Shown piece by piece: positions 28,882 through 34,476 of a DNA stretch of 34,476 nucleotides (its first letter is position 1; each line of letters opens with the position of its first letter). Source of the DNA: an uncultured Clostridia bacterium. GTDB taxonomy: Bacteria; Bacillota_A; Clostridia; TANB77; CAG-508. A program made the position numbers and the translations under genes. The DNA lies in contig CALYAC010000035.1 in the NCBI GenBank assembly GCA_944393405.1, positions 1 to 34,476 of the forward strand. Reading direction: 5' to 3'. The notes beneath the pieces are model-generated. The model was given only the letters and a program-made list of their open reading frames with translations, made no database searches and was not told where the DNA came from.

Positions 28882-29745
28882 ATGAAAGGGAAACACTCGA
28901 AAAATGAAAAGAAGAACAAGAAAAAAAAGAAGCTAAAAATTGTAGACAAAAAGAAATTTATAAGGTCGATAACATTTTGTATCTTATTTTTAGTATTAAT
29001 TGGAGTTATTATTTTTAAGGTGGCAACAAAAAGTAATGTAGAACCAATAACTAATGAAATGATAGACAATATGATAGAAACTGTAGAAACTACAAATAAT
29101 ATAACAACAAGTAATGATATACAAGTGACAAGTCGTGGTAGTATATTACCAAGAGCAGAATTGAAAACACCGACAGTTTTAGAAACTCCAGAAATATTAT
29201 ATGTAAATGTAAAAAAGGGAATAAATGTTAGAGATACTTATTCAACAGAAGGAAATAAGGTAAAATCATTAGTTTATGGAACAGAAGTTAAGGTAACGGC
29301 AAAAATGGATAATTGGGGACAGATAGGAGAAAATCAATGGATATTATTAGATAATGTATCAGCAACTAAACCAGTAATAGAACAACCAAAGAAAGGAACA
29401 AAAATAACTAATAATAGCGATAATAAAAAAAGTAAAGTATCTACAAATGAAAATACTGGAAGTTGGATAAGGTTTACAGCAACAGGTTATTGTTCTTGTA
29501 GTAAATGTTGTGGAAAAACAACTGGAAGAACCGCTTCTGGAACTAAAGCAACTGCTGGTAGAACGGTTGCAATGAGTAGTAAATATGCTTTTGGAACTAA
29601 AGTAGAAATTAAGGGATATGGTACATATACAGTTGAAGATAGAGGTGGTGCAATAAAAGGCAATAAGATAGACATTTATTTTGATAACCACCAAGATGCT
29701 CTTAATTTTGGTAGAAAAACAGTTTATTTAAGGGTGGTAAAATAA
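28882..29745 (+). CDS. Membrane-anchored SH3b-3D cell-wall protein (287 aa)
   Basis: A Lys-rich N-terminus (1-25) is followed by one membrane helix (about 26-47), then a Thr/Asn-rich linker. Residues 106-160 form an SH3b domain (LYVNVKKGINVRDTYSTEGN ... GQIGENQWILLDNV). Residues 195-287 form a 3D domain: FTATGYCSCSKCCG (198-211), then GRTVAMSSKYAFGTKV, VEDRGG with Asp253, and IDIYFD with Asp264 and Asp268. The 3D fold is a double-psi beta barrel related to MltA/RpfB peptidoglycan lytic enzymes, and SH3b domains bind cell wall. Likely wall remodelling from the outer membrane face. GAGGAGGTG site; first gene of the operon. Confidence 0.9.
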   Translation: MKGKHSKNEKKNKKKKKLKIVDKKKFIRSITFCILFLVLIGVIIFKVATKSNVEPITNEMIDNMIETVETTNNITTSNDIQVTSRGSILPRAELKTPTVLETPEILYVNVKKGINVRDTYSTEGNKVKSLVYGTEVKVTAKMDNWGQIGENQWILLDNVSATKPVIEQPKKGTKITNNSDNKKSKVSTNENTGSWIRFTATGYCSCSKCCGKTTGRTASGTKATAGRTVAMSSKYAFGTKVEIKGYGTYTVEDRGGAIKGNKIDIYFDNHQDALNFGRKTVYLRVVK

Positions 29746-30092
29746 TGGAAATTATGGACAATAAAGAAACAGAAAAATTATATAACAAAATACTTGAAAA
29801 ACAAGGAGATTTATTATATACTACCCTTAGTGAAGAATGTGCAGAACTTATACAGGCATGTTCTAAAATACAAAGAAAGAAATATTATGGAGAAGGTTTT
29901 GAAATTAACAACCTATTAGAAGAAATAAATGATGTAGAATTAAATATAGAATTAATAAAGAAACAACTGATAAGAGAGCCTTCTCTTAATATAACAGAAG
30001 ATGAAATTAATGAGCAACTACAGAAATGGGATAAAAAGAAAATCCAGAAATTAACAAAAATTTTTTTAGAGAAGGGAGAAAAAGAATTATGA
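29745..30092 (+). CDS. MazG-like nucleotide pyrophosphohydrolase (115 aa)
   Basis: Residues 27-40 (TTLSEECAELIQACSK, with Glu30, Glu31 and Glu34) and 58-70 (LEEINDVELNIELI, with Glu59, Glu60 and Asp63) form the EExxE / ExxD metal sites of MazG-type all-alpha NTP pyrophosphohydrolases. Small phage MazG proteins hydrolyse (d)NTPs and may lower alarmone levels; the substrate here is unknown. The ATG overlaps the stop of the 3D gene (TAATG) and the end overlaps the next gene (ATGA). Confidence 0.8.
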   Translation: MEIMDNKETEKLYNKILEKQGDLLYTTLSEECAELIQACSKIQRKKYYGEGFEINNLLEEINDVELNIELIKKQLIREPSLNITEDEINEQLQKWDKKKIQKLTKIFLEKGEKEL

Positions 30093-30277
30093 GTGAATGG
30101 AAAGGAATTGGACAACAAACAGATTGCTTTGCATATCCAAGAGAGGGAGAAAAAGAGTGTTGGTGCTTAAAAGACCTTCCTTGTGAAGTTGAGAGGTGTA
30201 GGTTTTATAAGACCAAAGAAGAGATTTCTAGGGCAGAACTAGAAAGTGCCATAAGACACTATGCAGTTGGAAAATAA
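30089..30277 (+). CDS. Cys-rich small protein (62 aa)
   Basis: The ATG overlaps the stop of the MazG-like gene. Five cysteines (13, 24, 26, 32, 37) in DCFAYPREGEKECWCLKDLP then CEVERCRFY suggest a zinc knuckle, similar to short phage proteins of unknown function. The C-terminus is a short helix (KTKEEISRAELESAIRHYAV). Confidence 0.75.
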   Translation: MSEWKGIGQQTDCFAYPREGEKECWCLKDLPCEVERCRFYKTKEEISRAELESAIRHYAVGK

Positions 30278-30304
30278 TTTTAGATAAAAAGGAGAAAAAG
30301 AGTT

Positions 30305-31345
30305 ATGATATGTAAAGATTGTTTAGAAGATGTAGAGAAATTAACACGACATGGAATTTGTAAGAAATGTTATTCAAGATACCAAAACATGAAATATAAT
30401 CACAAAGCATATATTCCATTAAAGGATTTACCAGAGGAGGAAAGACAAAAATTATTAGAATTAAGAGTTAGAAAATCTAAAGAAGGAGCAGAAAGAAAAG
30501 CGAGAAATTCATCTAAAAAAGAGATTAAAGTCGAAGAAAAAGAAAATGCCGAACAACAATATCAAGACTTTGTAAACACTATTGCGAAAGGGGATTTAAA
30601 ACTATACCAACAAATATTACAACTATTAAACATTTATGAAGATAAAGTAAGAGAAGAAGTCGATGAAGATATTTCAAAAGAATACACTAGAAGGGGAATC
30701 TCATTAAAAGCAGAAGACTACATACCTTTAGATTTAGCTTTTGAAACCTTATGGTGTGTATGTAATGAAGACAATTACTTAACAGAGTATTCAAAAGCAG
30801 AAATGGCTTTAACAGATTTGGTAAATGATTTTCAACATCAAAACGAAAATTCTTCATTAGAAGATTTAAGGAGTTTTATTATTACAGGAATTAGAGAAAA
30901 TCAAGCATTAAGACGTAGAAGACCAGTAAAAGATATAGTAGACCAAATGAGTTGTACTAAAGATTTAAGAGAGTATATACAATCAGACAAAAAACTTATG
31001 GATTTAATAAATGATACAAGAATTGCATTAAAAAATACAATAAATAAACAAGAACATCCAATGTATAAAAGTAAAGCAAGTGAAATAATCTTAAATACTG
31101 GCAATGTACTTCCTGAAAAGAAAGCATTTAAGCAAAGGTGGGATGTTTCAGTTCCTTGTTATAATTTATTTGGAAATAAAAATTTAGATATTTTCCGTTT
31201 AAATGGAGGAGCTCTAGCTTATGATGAAGAAGGAGCAAAAGACATATTAAGAGAAATTTTAAAAACAAAATTTCCAAATGTTACATATAAAGATAATGAC
31301 ATTAAAGCAGTGCCTATGGAACTTGCACAGAAGGAGGGAGCCTGA
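30305..31345 (+). CDS. Zinc-finger protein, 0-frame part of a probable frameshift gene (346 aa)
   Basis: The N-terminus has a zinc knuckle (Cys3, 6, 19, 22 in MICKDCLEDV ... GICKKCYSRY), then a basic stretch (about 55-85). A helical domain spans residues 85-230 (KGDLKLYQQILQLLNIYEDK), and the C-terminal part (about 250-340) has QRWDVSVPCYNLFGNKNLDI. No family recognised. AAAGGAG site. The stop UGA at 31343-31345 follows an internal SD-like AAGGAGGG by four bases, and the next frame continues the protein without a usable start codon. Confidence 0.8.
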   Translation: MICKDCLEDVEKLTRHGICKKCYSRYQNMKYNHKAYIPLKDLPEEERQKLLELRVRKSKEGAERKARNSSKKEIKVEEKENAEQQYQDFVNTIAKGDLKLYQQILQLLNIYEDKVREEVDEDISKEYTRRGISLKAEDYIPLDLAFETLWCVCNEDNYLTEYSKAEMALTDLVNDFQHQNENSSLEDLRSFIITGIRENQALRRRRPVKDIVDQMSCTKDLREYIQSDKKLMDLINDTRIALKNTINKQEHPMYKSKASEIILNTGNVLPEKKAFKQRWDVSVPCYNLFGNKNLDIFRLNGGALAYDEEGAKDILREILKTKFPNVTYKDNDIKAVPMELAQKEGA

Positions 31346-31373
31346 CAATTCGGAGCCTGAAATAGTGGCTCCC
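31331..31373 (+). promoter_or_regulatory. Probable +1 programmed ribosomal frameshift signal
   Basis: AAGGAGGG (31331-31338), one base, GCC, then UGA followed by C (31343-31346). The layout parallels the prfB signal, AGGGGG close upstream of CUU UGA C. A stem GGAGCC/GGCTCC (31352-31357/31367-31372) follows 6 nt after the stop. The SD-like word has no start codon at the proper distance in either frame, which argues that it serves frameshifting. A +1 shift at GCC-U-GAC joins both frames into about 738 residues. Confidence 0.65.
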
Positions 31374-32522
31374 AGACGTCAAGAGCCACAGGTTATTATA
31401 CAACAAGATAAAAAATATATAGCAACAATTACGTTTACAGTAGATAATAAAGATAAAGGAACAATTTGTTATATATTTGAAGGAAACAAAAATTCAATTA
31501 GTCAAATGGCTACTGAACAGTTTCAAAAAGATTTTCCTATTGAAGGTATAGGAATGACAATAAGTGTTGCAGAAGTAAAAGATGAAAGTTTACAAAAGGC
31601 AACAGATAAGAAAAAAATCTTGAAATTAATAGAAAGATATTTGAATTATCAAGATAATAGAGGAGATAATAAAAAATTAAAATTTATGGGAGAATTAACT
31701 CCTATAAATAAAATAAAGGAATATTATGGGTTTGCAATAAAAGAAACTAAAGCTCCTATTATAGAAGAAACTCCTATAATGAAAGTTCCTCAAATGCCAA
31801 AACAAGAGAAAGTTGCTGCTACAGTGAAAGCTACAGTAAAATCTTGGTTTTGTGAATATAATATAAAACTTGGGACAGAGAAATTTAGAAAAGGAACTAA
31901 AATTGATGGTGCTGACAATGAAGTAGATGCAAGAAAACAACTAGATATTTATATTAAAAGAACATTTACTAAAATTAGAAGTATTACTAAAGTTTCTATA
32001 AAGGAATGGGAAGGAGAATCTGATTTTTCAGAAGAAATCATAGAGAACCTTCCAAAAGCAAAAGAGATTTTACAACCAAAGATAGCAACAGATAAAAGAA
32101 CACTAGATGATATAATAAAAACAGAGTTTGAGGAAGATATGTTAAATGAAAGAGTGTTTCTAGTTGTATTAAAACATGGAAAAATCAAACCAAAAGATTT
32201 TGAAAATGATTTTTTTGTAAAAAAAGATGAAGGACAAACTGATGAAGAACTATTTCAAGAATTTAAAAGCGACTGTCCAGGTTTAAAAAGAAAACATGTA
32301 GGAATAAGAAGAGGGACATTTAAGCAAGTTTTAACAACAAATTTCTATAAAAAAATTCTAATGGGAAAGGATTTTTCAGAAAGAATAGAAAAAGGGAAAC
32401 TTGGAATAGAAGCCTTAAATGAAATTATGGAAGAACAAATAGAAAAAGCTAAAGGTACATCTCCTTCAGATAGTCTAGTAAATTTAATATTAGATAAAAT
32501 GTGGGATGATTTAACTGCATAA
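31344..32522 (+). CDS. +1-frame part of the frameshift gene (392 aa)
   Basis: Reading from GAC at 31344 gives DNSEPEIVAPRRQEPQVIIQ, a Pro/Arg/Glu linker, then a small beta-rich domain (KKYIATITFTVDNKDKGTIC, about 20-120). A second copy-like domain follows near residues 165-240 (VKSWFCEYNIKLGTEKFRKG), then a helical C-terminal half with PKDFENDFFVKKDEGQTDEE. The open frame extends back to 31278, but the ATGs at 31278 and 31296 lack ribosome sites and would overlap the previous gene. It is not recognised. It is most likely made only as an extension of 30305-31345. Confidence 0.7.
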   Translation, partial: DNSEPEIVAPRRQEPQVIIQQDKKYIATITFTVDNKDKGTICYIFEGNKNSISQMATEQFQKDFPIEGIGMTISVAEVKDESLQKATDKKKILKLIERYLNYQDNRGDNKKLKFMGELTPINKIKEYYGFAIKETKAPIIEETPIMKVPQMPKQEKVAATVKATVKSWFCEYNIKLGTEKFRKGTKIDGADNEVDARKQLDIYIKRTFTKIRSITKVSIKEWEGESDFSEEIIENLPKAKEILQPKIATDKRTLDDIIKTEFEEDMLNERVFLVVLKHGKIKPKDFENDFFVKKDEGQTDEELFQEFKSDCPGLKRKHVGIRRGTFKQVLTTNFYKKILMGKDFSERIEKGKLGIEALNEIMEEQIEKAKGTSPSDSLVNLILDKMWDDLTA

Positions 32523-32541
32523 AAAGGAGGTATATAGAAAA

Positions 32542-33117
32542 GTGGATAAGTGGGAAAGAATTATTCGAGAAGAAATTACAAGAATGATAGAAAATTTACA
32601 TGACAGAGGAGTTCAGTCTGTAAAAATAGACGTAAGTGTAAAGAAGATAAGACCACCACAAGAAGAGAATGTTGTAAGGGTTAATAATCCAGAAGGAGAA
32701 ATATCTACTTATGAAGTGAATAGTGTAGATGATTTATTTGAGGCTTTTCAAAGGAAAAAACAACAACATAAATGTACTTGTTGTGGAAAAGTTTCAAAGG
32801 ATGTTAGAAAAATAGAAACTGGAGAATATGTATGTGAAAGCTGTAATGATGCTTTAGATATATATCGTGAGAAAATTAGAGATATAATTAAAAAAGAGGG
32901 GAAAGAAAACGTATCTTTAATGTTAGAGTGCATAAAAACTGTAACAGAGTTTCTTGAAATGAATACAGAACATGAGCAAAATCCTGAAGAAGAGATGTAT
33001 GAAGATTTTATAAATGATAATTTATTAGGATATGCTTATTTTGAAACAAAAGAAGATGTAATAGATTTCCTAGATGGAGTAATTAATTATATTGAAGATA
33101 ATGATATAGATTTGTAG
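32542..33117 (+). CDS. Zinc-finger hypothetical protein (191 aa)
   Basis: GTG start with AAGGAGG 11 nt upstream. Residues 76-101 form a treble-clef or ribbon-like zinc site (HKCTCCGK, then GEYVCESCND: Cys78, 81, 98, 101). The rest is acidic and helical, ending with DVIDFLDGVINYIEDNDIDL. It follows the frameshift gene by 19 nt in the same operon. Function unknown. Confidence 0.8.
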   Translation: MDKWERIIREEITRMIENLHDRGVQSVKIDVSVKKIRPPQEENVVRVNNPEGEISTYEVNSVDDLFEAFQRKKQQHKCTCCGKVSKDVRKIETGEYVCESCNDALDIYREKIRDIIKKEGKENVSLMLECIKTVTEFLEMNTEHEQNPEEEMYEDFINDNLLGYAYFETKEDVIDFLDGVINYIEDNDIDL

Positions 33118-33125
33118 GTGATAAT

Positions 33126-33320
33126 ATGAAACTAGAATTTGATAGTATTGAAGAAATGATAAATTTTTTAAGAAGTCAAGGATATATTGTAGGAAAAAAT
33201 TGGGGAGAAATTACTCCTTGGAATCCATACCCACTTTACCACCCAATGCCTACATATCCATATCCACCAATAACAATAGGTGATACAACAGTAGAGATAA
33301 CACCAAAAGTTTATATGTAA
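33126..33320 (+). CDS. Small Pro/Tyr-rich protein (64 aa)
   Basis: An N-terminal helix (MKLEFDSIEEMINFLRSQGY) is followed by a Pro/Tyr/His-rich middle (WNPYPLYHPMPTYPYPP) and a final hairpin (ITIGDTTVEITPKVYM). The ATG lies 8 nt after the previous stop with AGGTG. The proline-rich part may be a flexible contact segment. Family unknown. Confidence 0.7.
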   Translation: MKLEFDSIEEMINFLRSQGYIVGKNWGEITPWNPYPLYHPMPTYPYPPITIGDTTVEITPKVYM

Positions 33321-33335
33321 ATTTTTAAAAATCTA

Positions 33336-33364
33336 TTGACTTATACAAAAAATTATGTTATAAT
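33336..33364 (+). promoter_or_regulatory. Promoter of the XRE regulator gene
   Basis: TTGACT (33336-33341), 17 bp, TATAAT (33359-33364), preceded by CTA. Confidence 0.8.
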
Positions 33365-33374
33365 ACGTATAAGT
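33339..33374 (+). promoter_or_regulatory. Inverted repeat spanning the XRE promoter
   Basis: ACTTATAC (33339-33346) and GTATAAGT (33367-33374) are perfect 8-bp inverted arms that flank the -10 region. They are placed as a self-regulation operator would be. Confidence 0.6.
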
Positions 33375-33402
33375 TGATAGATTTTTTATTGGAGGTATTA
33401 TT

Positions 33403-33813
33403 ATGGAAAAGAAAATTTATGGAATAGTAACTCAAGGAAATATAATTAGAAATAATAGAATAAAAAAAATGTGGAGTCAAAATGAGTTAGCTCAAAGGAT
33501 AGGAGTAAAACAAAATGCTATAACTTTTTGGGAAAATGGGTATAGAAAAGTCCCTAAAAAACATATAAAGTCTTTATGTAAAGAATTGGACATAAAAGAA
33601 AAGGATTTCTTTAATCCATATTATGAGGAGGTAGAAGAAAATCTTGTAACATATATAGACCCAGAAAATCTATTAGATATATTATTACATAAAAATAAAT
33701 TCAAGGAAAAAGAGAGATTTCCTAATGAATTTAAAACATATCTAAAAATTATATCTGAAAATTTTTTAGAAAATGGATATGAATTAGTGGTAAAGGAGAA
33801 AAAAAGTGAATAA
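33403..33813 (+). CDS. XRE-family transcriptional regulator (136 aa)
   Basis: A Cro/CI-type helix-turn-helix lies at about residues 13-68: RNNRIKKMWSQNELAQRIGV then KQNAITFWENGYRKVPKKHI, with the typical QNELAQRIGVKQNAITFWE core. The C-terminal half is helical and may dimerise. It has its own promoter, a symmetric site across that promoter, and a GGAGG site. Likely a phage repressor or regulator; targets unknown. Confidence 0.9.
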   Translation: MEKKIYGIVTQGNIIRNNRIKKMWSQNELAQRIGVKQNAITFWENGYRKVPKKHIKSLCKELDIKEKDFFNPYYEEVEENLVTYIDPENLLDILLHKNKFKEKERFPNEFKTYLKIISENFLENGYELVVKEKKSE

Positions 33814-34375
33814 ATGTATAATATGTGGGGATAAATTTTCCCCGCCAAGAACTAACAAAAAAAAGAAAACTTGTAGTGAAAAATGTTATAGTGAATATAT
33901 GAAATTATTGGCTTCAGAAGGCTTTTTAAAAAATTCATTTAAAAAAGGACACAAAACATTTAACAAAGGGAAACCACAAAAAGAGTGGCTAACCGAGGAA
34001 CAAATTAAAAAAATTAGTAAAACCCAAATTCAAAATCAGGATTGCAAATCAGTCTTATCTTATATAGAAGGTAGATATTTACCACACAATGCCTATAAAA
34101 AAGGAACTGTAAAAAGAAGGAAGCATATACATAGAACTGGAAAGAATAAAGGTAAGATAGAGTATGAATACTACATAAATATAGATTGGAAAGGAAATAG
34201 GAAACCAAATAATCTATATAAAAGATTTATTTGGGAGTATTTTCATCAACAAGATATTCCAAAAGGTTATGTAGTACATTGTATAGATGGTGACCCTAAT
34301 AATTTAGATATATCAAATTTAGAATTAATTACTCGAGGGCAACTTGCAATCTTAAATCGAGGTGGAAAAATATAG
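33806..34375 (+). CDS. HNH endonuclease (189 aa)
   Basis: GTG start overlapping the end of the XRE gene, AAAGGAG 7 nt upstream. An N-terminal zinc knuckle (Cys4, 7, 23, 27) is followed by a NUMOD-like stretch (KGHKTFNKGKPQKEWLTEEQ). The C-terminal HNH core has RFIWEYFHQQDIPKGYVVHC, then IDGDPNNLDISNLELITRGQ, with His158, Asp161/163 and Asn165/171 in the H-x-x-x-N-x-x-x-N pattern. Probably a homing or phage HNH nuclease. Confidence 0.9.
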   Translation: MNKCIICGDKFSPPRTNKKKKTCSEKCYSEYMKLLASEGFLKNSFKKGHKTFNKGKPQKEWLTEEQIKKISKTQIQNQDCKSVLSYIEGRYLPHNAYKKGTVKRRKHIHRTGKNKGKIEYEYYINIDWKGNRKPNNLYKRFIWEYFHQQDIPKGYVVHCIDGDPNNLDISNLELITRGQLAILNRGGKI

Positions 34376-34476
34376 TAAATATTAACCAATAAGTTATAAA
34401 TTTTGGTAAATAAAATGACAATTTTATTATGTTAGTCTAAAATACCCTCTAAAATCGTCAGATTTAACTGACGTTT
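34376..34476 (+). terminator. Hairpin at the right window edge after the HNH gene
   Basis: CGTCAG (34456-34461) pairs with CTGACG (34468-34473), and Ts follow up to the end of the window. Likely the terminator of the XRE-HNH unit; the U-run is cut by the window edge. Confidence 0.55.

Noticed and set aside
28842..29694. Minus-strand ORFs opposite the SH3b-3D gene
   Set aside because: Low-complexity shadows of the plus-strand coding frame, without ribosome sites.
31278..31343. Independent start of the second ORF at ATG 31278 or 31296
   Set aside because: No ribosome site precedes either ATG, and both lie inside the upstream coding frame; the +1 signal explains the arrangement better.
31343..31360. 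Stop-codon readthrough of the UGA at 31343
   Set aside because: The same frame meets another UGA four codons later, so readthrough would add almost nothing.

Overview
The window is a very A+T-rich, densely coding stretch that looks like part of a large bacteriophage (or phage-plasmid) genome from a low-GC host. The host is most likely a Firmicute of the Clostridia type; a Fusobacterium is the main alternative. The reasons are consensus sigma-A promoters (TTGACA-17-TATAAT), AGGAGG-type ribosome sites, heavy AGA/ATA codon use with standard-code TGG for Trp, an SH3b-3D cell-wall protein, an FtsK/SpoIIIE-type motor, stand-alone RadC, MazG-like and HNH proteins, and dozens of small unnamed ORFs. 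No capsid, tail, terminase, polymerase, integrase, rRNA, tRNA or CRISPR array is visible.

Left part (1 to about 23,450, all minus strand): about 54 small, mostly acidic genes, nearly all under 210 codons. They are cut into about 24 short transcription units. Each unit begins with nearly the same promoter cassette, CTATTGACA, exactly 17 bp, then TATAAT, followed by a similar short leader into the ribosome site. Several units end in strong hairpin terminators. The layout resembles early or host-takeover regions of large phages (SPO1, T4). Recognisable proteins are a RadC/JAMM domain protein, a homologue of ribosomal protein bS6, an FtsK/SpoIIIE motor, a four-CxxC zinc protein, and several widespread phage hypothetical families. 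A roughly 105-bp intergenic element occurs three times, each just upstream of a promoter cassette.

Middle (23,450 to 28,880): two proteins of the zinc-module/HNH-associated class and an HTH protein on the minus strand, A/T homopolymer tracts, then a divergent promoter region at 26,195-26,264. On the plus strand there follow a long structured leader or ncRNA (26,369 to about 26,620) ahead of an unknown gene, an sRNA-sized transcript with its own promoter and terminator (about 27,374-27,455), a gene with a 5'-end stabilising hairpin, and a candidate large ncRNA of about 500 nt (28,236-28,737). The ends of that candidate form a 26-bp helix with two G-U pairs. Two plus-strand promoters share an operator-like palindrome over their -35 boxes.

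Right part (28,880 to the end, plus strand): an operon from one strong promoter encodes a membrane-anchored SH3b-3D protein, a MazG-like pyrophosphohydrolase, a Cys-rich protein, a two-frame gene apparently joined by a +1 programmed frameshift (prfB-like: SD-like AAGGAGGG, GCC, UGA-C, downstream stem-loop), a zinc-finger protein and a Pro/Tyr-rich peptide. After it come an XRE repressor with a palindrome around its own promoter, and an HNH endonuclease.
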